A stretch of DNA of 7,834 nucleotides from Acidobacteriaceae bacterium (GCA_003135495.1 PLBX01000513.1:1-7834), one strand, 5' to 3'. Positions 1-5,933 are shown, counted from the stretch's first letter. Numbers and translations are program-made. The notes: generated from the sequence alone by a model not told the origin.

Positions 1-450
1 GGCACGACTATTATGCTGCCGGGAACGATTGTACCGAAGAGTTTTGCAGACAAGCGGGTCTCTGCGGTTGTGATGTTATCGCCGCAAGGTGAAGGCATCA
101 TGGGTCTGAATTCGCACTCGTGGGACGACCTTCGTCTGCCCATGCTGCTTATGTACGGTTCGCACGATTTTGGCCCCTTTGGCCAGGATCCAGTTTGGCG
201 CAGTGAGGCTTTCGCTAAGGCTCCGGCAGGGAACAAATATAAGGTGGAACTCGAGGGTGGAACGCACATGGGGTTCGCCGGTATTTTTCCGGATGACGCT
301 CATCGGGTCGCGGTATTTCAATGCGCCAAGCTCGAAACTCTGGCCTTCTGGGATGCATTTTTAAAGGATGATGCGAAGGCCAAGCAATACGTAGAGTCCC
401 ATGGTTTGCAGCAGTACAGCGGAGACATGGCCCGGTTTACAAACAAATGA
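1..450 (+). CDS. alpha/beta hydrolase, C-terminal part (5' end outside window)
   Basis: The reading frame is open from the first base to TGA at 448-450, so this is the last 149 residues of a longer protein. It reads as the C-terminal half of an alpha/beta hydrolase of the dienelactone hydrolase / PAF-acetylhydrolase-like kind. A strand ending VVMLSPQGEG (about residues 23-32) is followed by LPMLLMYGSHDFGP, whose Asp (visible residue 56) fits the acid of the catalytic triad. GGTHMGFAG then carries the likely catalytic His (residue 89). The nucleophile elbow (GxSxG) is not in the window; the visible GTTIMLPG looks like the helix just after it, so the missing part should end in that motif. The substrate cannot be told from this half. 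The ATG at position 13 is almost certainly internal. OpgC follows 28 bases downstream on the same strand, suggesting one transcript. Family is fairly sure; specific function is unknown. Confidence 0.8.
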   Translation, partial: GTTIMLPGTIVPKSFADKRVSAVVMLSPQGEGIMGLNSHSWDDLRLPMLLMYGSHDFGPFGQDPVWRSEAFAKAPAGNKYKVELEGGTHMGFAGIFPDDAHRVAVFQCAKLETLAFWDAFLKDDAKAKQYVESHGLQQYSGDMARFTNK

Positions 451-465
451 CTTACAAACAAGTGA
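436..465 (+). repeat. 15-bp in-frame tandem duplication over a stop codon
   Basis: TTTACAAACAAATGA (436-450) is followed directly by CTTACAAACAAGTGA (451-465), identical at 13 of 15 positions. The period is 15, so the second copy is in frame with the first and also ends in TGA, giving the hydrolase gene two consecutive copies of its last codons plus stop. The second copy lies in the gap before opgC and probably arose by slippage. Confidence 0.7.
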
Positions 466-478
466 GCACAGGCAACCG

Positions 479-1654
479 ATGAAACACCGAATAGAAGAAC
501 TCGATGCCCTTCGCGGCCTGATGCTGGTTTGGATCACAGGCACTCATTTGCCGACAATCCTGAGCACATATGTCAACCAGCCGCTTGGGTATTTCGCCGC
601 CACCGAGGGCTTCATCTTTCTTTCCGCTCTGTTTACAGGCCGCATTTATTTCCGCATCGCCGAGCGCGACGGCTACGGCGCGATGTGGCGGAAGTTATGG
701 ATGCGAACCGGAAAGCTGTACTGCTACCAGCTGTTGCTGCTGGCGTTTGCCTTCGTGATAGAGGCGCCGATCGCTGCGCACGGCAACCGACCCGCAGTGC
801 ACAACCTTCTCGACTTCTACTTTTCCGCGGGTCGCGCCCGTGCTTTCCTCGACGCGGCATTGATGGTCTACAGACCGCCGCTGCTGGATATCCTGCCGAT
901 TTACATCATCCTCCTCGCGTTCACTCCTTTCGCAATCGTGCTAGGCGCGCGATTTGGGTGGAAATACGTCCTAACAGGGGGCATTACGCTCTGGCTGCTC
1001 GCACAGTTCGGACTGCGGAGTTTCGCATATCACGTGATGACTCGCGCTTTCGGCCTGCAGGTCCCACTGAACGAGATGGGCGCATTCGATCTCTGGGCAT
1101 GGCAGCTATGGTGGTTAGTCGGCCTGTGGCTGGGCGTGCGCTGGGCGAAGGATAACTTGCACCTCGACCGAGTGAAACAGCTGACAATCCCGGCGGCGAT
1201 AGTCGCGGTTTTTTTCCTGGCGCTGCGCTACGCGCAAGTACACGGTGTGGTCGCATTCGGGAAGGCCGGCGTGCTCTTCGATAAGTGGGATTTCGGGGCA
1301 GGCCGCATGATCGATTTCACCGCCATAGCAGTCTTGGCCATCAGGTTTCGATCGCTGCTGAGGCCCTTAGCGATCAGACCGCTGGTGATGCTGGGCCAGG
1401 CCTCGCTCCCGGTGTTCTGTGTTCACTTGTTGTGTGTCTTCTTCGCCCTCACCATTATGGGGAACGATCCGATGATACGAGGCTGGAAAGCAATCGCTGT
1501 AGTCCTGGCAAGCTTGTCAGCTCTGCTGATCACCGCCAAAATTGCTGCGAACCGACGCCCGAAAGTCGGGGATGGTCGCGATACCAGCACAGAGGTCCAG
1601 ACCCCGCGCCGTGCTGGTTGCGAACCGGGGCTTGCCACGGAGAAAGTGGCTTAA
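479..1654 (+). CDS. opgC: OpgC-family membrane acyltransferase (glucan succinyltransferase-like)
   Basis: The product is a 391-residue integral membrane protein, close to the roughly 385 residues of E. coli OpgC (MdoC), which adds succinyl groups to osmoregulated periplasmic glucans. The N-terminus ELDALRGLMLVWITGTHLP (residues 7-25) matches the family's D-x-x-RG signature running into the first membrane helix, with a His (H23) at its end. TEGFIFLSALFTG (42-54) matches the conserved segment with a Glu before the next helix. About ten hydrophobic segments follow, for example around residues 140-155, 165-180, 240-252, 305-320 and 335-350. A short polar tail of about 35 residues ends the protein. 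I chose ATG 479 over an upstream in-frame ATG at 401, because 401 lies inside the hydrolase gene and would add a polar 26-residue extension before the signature. The ribosome binding site is weak (GTGAG near 462). No opgG or opgH partner is visible, so the true acceptor could be another periplasmic or surface glycan. Family call is firm, substrate inferred. Confidence 0.85.
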   Translation: MKHRIEELDALRGLMLVWITGTHLPTILSTYVNQPLGYFAATEGFIFLSALFTGRIYFRIAERDGYGAMWRKLWMRTGKLYCYQLLLLAFAFVIEAPIAAHGNRPAVHNLLDFYFSAGRARAFLDAALMVYRPPLLDILPIYIILLAFTPFAIVLGARFGWKYVLTGGITLWLLAQFGLRSFAYHVMTRAFGLQVPLNEMGAFDLWAWQLWWLVGLWLGVRWAKDNLHLDRVKQLTIPAAIVAVFFLALRYAQVHGVVAFGKAGVLFDKWDFGAGRMIDFTAIAVLAIRFRSLLRPLAIRPLVMLGQASLPVFCVHLLCVFFALTIMGNDPMIRGWKAIAVVLASLSALLITAKIAANRRPKVGDGRDTSTEVQTPRRAGCEPGLATEKVA

Positions 1655-1762
1655 GAGGCTGTTGAAGAAGAGCCGTGCCCTCGGGTTGTTCCGCGAGTGA
1701 TGTGCCATTCAGCTGTTTTCAGCAATGCTTATTCAGAGCGCAAGTATGCTCTCAGCAACCGT

Positions 1763-1858
1763 TCTCCGAATTGAATGGACAACGGAATCTCTTCGTGCAG
1801 TCGTTCGGAGATTCGACACCAAAAAAAGTTAGCCGCGCAGAGTAGTGCGGCGGGAGAG
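1763..1858 (+). promoter_or_regulatory. possible structured 5' leader with mutually exclusive hairpins
   Basis: Three inverted repeats lie in the leader of the small gene at 1867. TCTCCGAA (1763-1770) can pair with TTCGGAGA (1804-1811), 8 bp. GAATCTC (1785-1791) can pair with GAGATTC (1808-1814), 7 bp. The two 3' arms share 1808-1811, so the hairpins exclude each other. A third, GCCGC (1832-1836) with GCGGC (1847-1851), ends one base before the Shine-Dalgarno-like GGGAGAG (1852-1858). This could be a translation-controlling leader, but short inverted repeats also occur by chance and no known riboswitch class is recognised. No clear -35/-10 pair was found. Confidence 0.25.
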
Positions 1859-1866
1859 AACCAGTG

Positions 1867-2207
1867 ATGAAAAAAATGTACATTGCCACGGCATGGATTG
1901 TCCTCCTCACGGCGGCGGCTCTGTGCCAGAATAAGGAAAGCAGGATTGGTGATGACTACGCTAAGCAGCTCTGCGGGCTGTGATCTATACGAACGAGAGT
2001 GGCATAACTCCTGAGCGTCTCTCCTTTTTAGTGGATGAGGCCGACGTCGAAGCAAGCACACCTGCGGAAGAGGCCTCTCTTAAGGAGCTAAACCGAATCT
2101 TGGGTGTCTGGATAAGAAGGCCCGTTCAGGATAACCAGTCCTGCTACCAAGCTCTCAAAATCAATCTTAAGGCCCGTAACGGGGCGATACCCGAGGTGTG
2201 CCGGTAG
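1867..2207 (+). pseudogene. small exported protein, split by an apparent frameshift
   Basis: Two short frames look like one gene. The first (1867-1983, 38 codons) starts with ATG eight bases after GGAGAG, a good ribosome binding site. It encodes a signal-peptide-like start: MKKM, then the hydrophobic run IATAWIVLLTAAALC, then polar QNKES. It stops at TGA 1981-1983. The second frame is open from 1965 to TAG 2205-2207, and its in-frame GTG at 1980 overlaps that TGA by four bases (GTGA). It encodes a soluble, mostly acidic region with Cys residues (QSCYQ, PEVCR). Adding one G to the GGG run at 1975-1977 would join them as ...QLCGAVIYTNE..., an uninterrupted protein of about 113 residues with a signal peptide and several cysteines. 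A true loss, a sequencing error or two translationally coupled peptides are all possible. The Cys after LTAAAL is not a good lipobox (Leu at -1). I do not recognise the family. Confidence 0.45.
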
Positions 2208-2372
2208 AATCGCACATTGTTTCCCCTGGGTGCCGCTATGTTAGCGAAAATGTTTTGCTATCGAAAATAGGGAGTAGCGTTAACTGTCACAGCAGACCGT
2301 CGCGGGTTCGTGTCCCATCGTTCCCCGCTATTCCTCACCTTCGCAACGACAATCACCATCAACCACCACACC
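2208..2372. other. intergenic region between convergent genes
   Basis: This 165-base gap separates the 3' ends of the small exported gene and the amidohydrolase. It contains an imperfect palindrome, TAGCGAAAATGTTTTGCTA (2242-2260), similar to the palindrome upstream of the amidohydrolase. It also holds a stretch (about 2270-2330) that resembles a decayed tRNA 3' half. No intrinsic terminator with a clear U-tract is visible for either gene: GCGGG/CCCGC can pair across about 2302-2329 but no T-run follows on either strand. Confidence 0.4.
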
Positions 2373-4178
2373 TTAACGCCAATCATCGGAAGCCGCGTAC
2401 ACTACGTTGCCTCCAACCACAGTCGCTAGCACTTTTACCTTCGCAATATCTTCTGCCGGTATCTTCAGCGGATTACTATCAAGCACGATCAAGTCAGCAA
2501 ATTTCCCCACCTCAATCGATCCCGTCGCCTCATCCTCATGAAGCTCATACGCCGCGTCTATAGTCGCGCTTCGCAGCACCGTTTTCTTCGATAATCCCGG
2601 ATCGTCACCGAGCCGCCCGCGATATTCGGGGCCCGCATCCGGCTTGTTCGTCCGCGTCACGCCCACCTTCAATGCGAACCATTCGTCCAGTGGATCCACT
2701 GGCCAGTCGCTACCAAAGGCAATGCGCGCCCCGGCAGCCGCCAGCAACCCTGACGGTTCCAGAATCTTCATTAGTTCCGGACCAAAATAATTCTTCAACC
2801 CCATCGTGTCCCCCGCGGGCTTTTCCCACTGCATCGACAACACAGCTGTCGCCCCCAACCGTTTGAAGCGCGGAAAATCCGCAGGGTCCACAATCTCGTC
2901 ATGAGCAATCGCCGGACGAATGTCCGCCCCCGGCAACGCTGCTCTCAACGCTTCAATGCCATCCAACCCCGCATGCACCGCGCCGTCCCCGTCCGCATGC
3001 ATATGCGGATCGATTCCCGCGCGGCCGAGATCGACCAGCACTTCCGACAGCGCATTCGGCGGGAAGTATACCGCCGGTCCTCGACTCGAACCCGGCACCC
3101 AGTCCGGCTTCTCCGCCGTGCCCGCGTTCTTCCTATACGGCTCGCGCATGGCCCCGGTTAGTGCCGGCGCCGCAATTACGCCATCAAGAAACAACTTCGC
3201 ATTTCGCACCGTAATGCCCGGGAGGCGCTGCAACCCGCCCTCGTCATATTGTTTCGCGAATCCAACCACCCGCCTTATCCCTCCCGCCAAATCGCCCGCC
3301 TCCGCCGGTTCGATAACCGGCGCAAAGTGTGCCCGCGCCGTCAGACCTCCTGTGCGCCGCAACTCCGCAAACGCCGCCATCGATTCGGCTGGCGCCGCCG
3401 CGTCCAGAAAACTTGTGACTCCTTGCCCGCTCATGGCCTTGAGCGCCGCCTTCGCACCCGCCAAGTACTCGCTCTGCGTCGGCTTGGGCAGCAAACTCGA
3501 GAACACGCTATACGCGGAGTCCTCAAGCAAGCCCGTTGGCTCGCCGCGATCGTCCCGCCAGACCTTGCCCCCAATCGGGTCAGGAGTACTTGCGGTAATC
3601 TTCGTCAACTCCAGTGCGCGGCTATTGACGAGCGCGGTATGTCCGAACGACGAAACGACCAGGATCGGCCGATTCGTCTTCAGCACATCTAATGTCGCCC
3701 GGCTCGTCTTCACGCCCGCTGGACGCATGCTCTCCTGGAACCAGCTCACTACTTCCAGCCACGCATTCGCGTCTCCCGGACCTGCATGATCGAGGCATGC
3801 TTGAATGTGTTGTTGCATCTCGGCAATCGTCAGCGGTTCATAATTCAGGCTGCACTTTAACAATTGCATCCCCGCCTCAAGTGGATGCATATGGCCATCG
3901 ATCAACCCCGGCATCAGAAATCGCCCCTTGAGATCCACCGTCACCGTTGCGGATCCAACGTACGACGCGACCCCGCGATCGCCCCCGACATAGACAATCC
4001 GTCCGTCGCGGACCGCTACCGACTCTGCGATCGTATTGCCGGCATCTGCCGTAAAAATAATCCCATGGCGGTAAACGCGATCGGCGGGACCCTCAGCGTA
4101 TAACGTTCCCATCGCCAAAAGAACAAGAAGAAACAGCAGGCATCGAGTCAACGTGTACTTCAGCAGAGAATTTTTCAT
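2373..4178 (-). CDS. exported metal-dependent amidohydrolase (YtcJ-like, Amidohydro_3)
   Basis: The protein has 601 residues from ATG 4178; an in-frame GTG at 4187 would add three, but MKNS is the more typical signal-peptide start. Residues 1-28 form a signal peptide (basic start, hydrophobic LLFLLVLLAMGTL, cleavage after about LYA), so it acts in the periplasm or outside. The composite beta-sandwich/TIM-barrel features of the family follow in order. GLIDGHMHP gives the HxH metal ligands (H96, H98). GHTALVNSRAL (about 179-189) is a YtcJ-type motif. KLFLDGVI holds the Lys that may be carboxylated (K328), and DPHMHADGDGAV supplies a ligand His (H394). AHDEIV (H426) and FGSDWPVDP with the conserved catalytic Asp (D491) complete the site. 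The C-terminal GSIEVGKFADLIVLDSNP is the classic amidohydrolase end. Relatives hydrolyse N-substituted formamides and similar C-N bonds; the substrate here is unknown. It stands alone, with operator-like palindromes upstream. All key residues appear intact. Confidence 0.93.
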   Translation of the reverse strand: MKNSLLKYTLTRCLLFLLVLLAMGTLYAEGPADRVYRHGIIFTADAGNTIAESVAVRDGRIVYVGGDRGVASYVGSATVTVDLKGRFLMPGLIDGHMHPLEAGMQLLKCSLNYEPLTIAEMQQHIQACLDHAGPGDANAWLEVVSWFQESMRPAGVKTSRATLDVLKTNRPILVVSSFGHTALVNSRALELTKITASTPDPIGGKVWRDDRGEPTGLLEDSAYSVFSSLLPKPTQSEYLAGAKAALKAMSGQGVTSFLDAAAPAESMAAFAELRRTGGLTARAHFAPVIEPAEAGDLAGGIRRVVGFAKQYDEGGLQRLPGITVRNAKLFLDGVIAAPALTGAMREPYRKNAGTAEKPDWVPGSSRGPAVYFPPNALSEVLVDLGRAGIDPHMHADGDGAVHAGLDGIEALRAALPGADIRPAIAHDEIVDPADFPRFKRLGATAVLSMQWEKPAGDTMGLKNYFGPELMKILEPSGLLAAAGARIAFGSDWPVDPLDEWFALKVGVTRTNKPDAGPEYRGRLGDDPGLSKKTVLRSATIDAAYELHEDEATGSIEVGKFADLIVLDSNPLKIPAEDIAKVKVLATVVGGNVVYAASDDWR

Positions 4179-4205
4179 CGCCAACACTCTATCATTACCA
4201 TTCCA

Positions 4206-4267
4206 GAAAACGATTTCACAGAGGCCGTCGCGAACAAATTATCAACTCCGCGCAAAAACGTTTTCGC
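4206..4267 (-). promoter_or_regulatory. operator-like palindromes upstream of the amidohydrolase
   Basis: GCAAAAACGTTTTCGC (4252-4267) is a palindrome matching at 14 of 16 positions, with a perfect AAAACGTTTT core centred on CpG. GAAAACGATTTC (4206-4217) is a weaker copy with the same CpG centre, 28 bases before the ATG. The two centres are 48 bases apart. CpG-centred AAACGTTT palindromes are typical of LacI/GalR-family operators (for example PurR and CcpA sites). Repression of the amidohydrolase by such a regulator is an inference; no regulator gene is in the window and no confident -35/-10 pair was assigned. Confidence 0.35.
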
Positions 4268-4284
4268 AGAGCGCATATCTCCCC

Positions 4285-4333
4285 AAAAAACAGGCTGGGC
4301 AGGATCACCCACCTTGGTGTCCGCCCAGCCTGT
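4285..4333 (-). terminator. rho-independent terminator after the DUF192 gene
   Basis: Read on the - strand, ACAGGCTGGGC (4333-4323) pairs perfectly over 11 bp with GCCCAGCCTGT (4300-4290) and is followed at once by a run of six T (4290-4285). The 22-base loop can fold further (GGA/TCC and CACC/GGTG), giving a longer than usual terminator hairpin. It lies 120 bases after the DUF192 stop codon and just upstream of the amidohydrolase leader, so it insulates that gene from read-through. On the + strand no T-run follows, so it is one-directional. Confidence 0.85.
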
Positions 4334-4453
4334 CGAGTCACACGATCTCAAAACTTCAGTTCTATCTAAACAGCGACTTCAACGTCTCGGCGAAATTCGA
4401 CACGTCCAACGATTACTCAGTTCTTACTAACTCAAAGTCAAGCTAACTCCGAT

Positions 4454-4849
4454 TCAGGCAGCCTCTCGAATCGGATGCTCCAGAAAGATATCTACCTTGT
4501 CGCCGAGAACGGTTCGCGACTCCTGTACCGTGCCCGTCGGCAACTCCAGCACCGACGCGGCTAGTACCCGAACCGCTGCCATTCGCCATGGCTTCAATTC
4601 CTCTTCAATGTGAATCACATTTCTTTCGCGATCCAGGTAAACCGCGTCGATCGGAAACCGCATCGCAAACGTGTGAATGCCGTGAGAAGGATTAATCCAC
4701 AGCCCCTGCCCGCGCAAAAACCGCGAAGCATCCGTCGCCATAAGCCCCCGAAACCGTGACCAGTGCGTGCTCGCAATCACAAGATCGGTCGCCAGGTAAG
4801 TAGTCCGTGTGCAATTGAAAGCGTATCCCTTGGGCCCGCGGCGGGACAT
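4454..4849 (-). CDS. DUF192 family protein
   Basis: This 131-residue protein covers a DUF192 (PF02643) domain. RFRGLMATD (residues 32-40) corresponds to the family's R-x-x-GLM segment. GLWINPSHGIHTFAMRFPID (49-68) and VYLDRERNVIHIEEELKPW (70-88) match the central motif in which a Met and a 'PID/PLD' turn are conserved. VLELPTGT (100-107) and LGDKVDIF (115-122) match the end of the fold. The biochemical role of the family is not established. Many members carry a signal peptide; this one has none, so it is predicted to be cytoplasmic. The start at ATG 4849 is well supported by AGAGGAG (4861-4855) five bases upstream. It follows tadC on the same strand after a 129-base gap containing repeats, and ends before its own terminator. 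It could be the last gene of the Tad operon or a separate unit. Family call is firm, function unknown. Confidence 0.88.
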   Translation of the reverse strand: MSRRGPKGYAFNCTRTTYLATDLVIASTHWSRFRGLMATDASRFLRGQGLWINPSHGIHTFAMRFPIDAVYLDRERNVIHIEEELKPWRMAAVRVLAASVLELPTGTVQESRTVLGDKVDIFLEHPIREAA

Positions 4850-4873
4850 TACAACTCCTCTATGAATATCGAC

Positions 4874-4913
4874 TCGGATACTGATCGTGTTTTTCGGATA
4901 CTGGTCGTGTTTT
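4874..4913. repeat. two-copy 20-bp tandem repeat upstream of DUF192
   Basis: TCGGATACTGATCGTGTTTT (4874-4893) is followed without a gap by TCGGATACTGGTCGTGTTTT (4894-4913), with one mismatch in 20. On the - strand it lies 25 to 64 bases upstream of the DUF192 start codon, the position expected for a promoter or regulator binding sites. It may equally be a slippage duplication beside the REP-like element. Confidence 0.85.
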
Positions 4914-4916
4914 GAA

Positions 4917-4972
4917 GGGGCGCGGCTTTAGCCGCGCCGTAAGCGGCTTAATCGATGGAGACTTCAGCCGCT
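4917..4972. repeat. REP-like double-hairpin element after tadC
   Basis: A perfect 8-bp stem with a TTTA loop, GGCGCGGC/GCCGCGCC (4919-4938), is followed by a second inverted repeat AGCGGCT (4942-4948) and AGCCGCT (4966-4972) around a 17-base loop. The paired arrangement of GC-rich palindromes sharing a 'GGCT(T)TAGCC / TTCAGCC' flavour resembles dispersed extragenic palindromic repeats seen between genes in Acidobacteriota genomes. It begins six bases from the tadC stop and may stabilise the 3' end of the tad transcript or weakly terminate it. A T-run is lacking on the - strand, so it is not called a terminator. Confidence 0.6.
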
Positions 4973-4978
4973 GAGAGT

Positions 4979-5890
4979 TCACCTCTTACCCGGAACCACC
5001 GGAAGGAATATATGCATCAATTGAATCACCGCCGGTCCCACGGTCACAAAAATCAGCGAAGGCATCACAAACAGCACCAGCGGAATAATCATCTTTACCG
5101 TAGTCTTCGCCGCTTGTTCCTCGGCGCGCTGCCGCCGCTCCGTCCGCAGAGAATCCGAATGCACCCGCAATGCCTGCGCCACGCTCGTTCCAAAGCGGTC
5201 GGTCTGAATCAAAGTCCCTACCAGTGACCGGAGGTCGTCGACACCCGTCCGTTCCGCCAGATTGCGCAGCGCTTCCACTCGCGGTTTTCCGGCGCGCGTT
5301 TCCAGATCGAACAGATGAAATTCCGCGCTCAATTCCGGATGCGCATGGTTCAGATCCTGCCCCACCCGCATCATCGCCTGATCCAGCGATAACCCCGCCT
5401 CCACGCAAATCACCGTCAAATCCAATCCATCCGGCAGGCCTAGTCTTATGCGCCGCTGCCGTTCTTTTAACTTCCGTTTCAGCAAAAACCGCGGAATAAA
5501 AAATCCAAACGCCAACAGTCCCAACAGCAATAAAGGCGAATCGAATCCGCTAAGCAGAAACACCGAGAAGAAACCTATCGCCGCACACAGCACTCGCAAC
5601 CCGCGATAGATCGTAACGTGCTGCGGGCTGCGATATCCCGCCTGAATCAGCAACGTCCGAGTCTGCGAAACCTGCGAGGGTGACTCCGGCAACGCCCGGC
5701 TCAGCGGGTCCATCGCCTGTTCCATGCGCGTCATCGCCGGTTTGCTCTGCGCCTTCGGACGCTGCCATCCGATCTCCCGCAGCCGTGAGCCCAACACCGA
5801 AGATGGCGCAACTGTGGCTGCTCCAAAAGCAAACACGATCACCACAACCGTGAAGAAAGCGACAACCGAAAGTAAAAGTGACAACTCCAT
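4979..5890 (-). CDS. tadC: TadC, Tad secretion inner-membrane platform protein
   Basis: The 303-residue protein is an inner-membrane component of the Tad/Flp pilus secretion machine, homologous to the GspF/PilC platform. It has an N-terminal membrane segment (about residues 4-27), a cytoplasmic linker, and two adjacent hydrophobic segments (about 100-118 and 119-137). A type II secretion F domain follows (about 152-275), with LPDGLDLTVICVEAGLSLDQ near its start and the coiled RTERRQRAEEQAAKTTVKM stretch leading into the last membrane helix (266-290). I chose ATG 5890; an in-frame TTG one codon upstream (5893) is the alternative. An AGG about nine bases before the ATG is a weak ribosome binding site, within one of three copies of AGGTTTGA in the tadB-tadC gap. 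It is 43 bases from tadB on the same strand, consistent with an operon. The order tadA-tadB-tadC is standard. Confidence 0.92.
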   Translation of the reverse strand: MELSLLLSVVAFFTVVVIVFAFGAATVAPSSVLGSRLREIGWQRPKAQSKPAMTRMEQAMDPLSRALPESPSQVSQTRTLLIQAGYRSPQHVTIYRGLRVLCAAIGFFSVFLLSGFDSPLLLLGLLAFGFFIPRFLLKRKLKERQRRIRLGLPDGLDLTVICVEAGLSLDQAMMRVGQDLNHAHPELSAEFHLFDLETRAGKPRVEALRNLAERTGVDDLRSLVGTLIQTDRFGTSVAQALRVHSDSLRTERRQRAEEQAAKTTVKMIIPLVLFVMPSLIFVTVGPAVIQLMHIFLPVVPGKR

Positions 5891-5933
5891 CAATCAAACC
5901 TAATTTCTCAAACCTGTTTCGAAATGCCGCCGC

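Noticed and set aside
1630..1655. GCCAC/GTGGC hairpin over the opgC stop codon as a terminator
   Set aside because: The stem is only 5 bp and no T-run follows on the + strand.
1657..1672. GAGGCTGTTGAAGAAG just after opgC resembles the terminal inverted repeat of some insertion sequences
   Set aside because: No matching inverted end, transposase fragment or target duplication is visible in the window, so a short look-alike is the simpler explanation.
1963..1983. Programmed -1 frameshifting joining the two halves of the small exported gene
   Set aside because: The overlap contains no X-XXY-YYZ slippery heptamer and no obvious downstream pseudoknot; a missing G in the GGG run explains it more simply.
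1729..2061. Open frame of 110 codons on the - strand opposite the small exported gene
   Set aside because: Its translation is rich in Arg, Cys and Trp without domain-like pattern, has no ribosome binding site I can see, and competes with a + strand gene that has both a good ribosome binding site and a signal peptide.
2920..3789. 289-codon open frame on the + strand
   Set aside because: It lies entirely opposite the amidohydrolase, whose metal-binding motifs are intact; the + frame translates to low-complexity Ala/Pro/Arg/Ser-rich sequence, a typical shadow in GC-rich DNA.
4153..4446. 97-codon open frame on the + strand across the amidohydrolase leader and terminator
   Set aside because: It starts inside the amidohydrolase signal peptide region and runs through a perfect terminator hairpin and operator-like palindromes; no ribosome binding site or domain pattern is seen.
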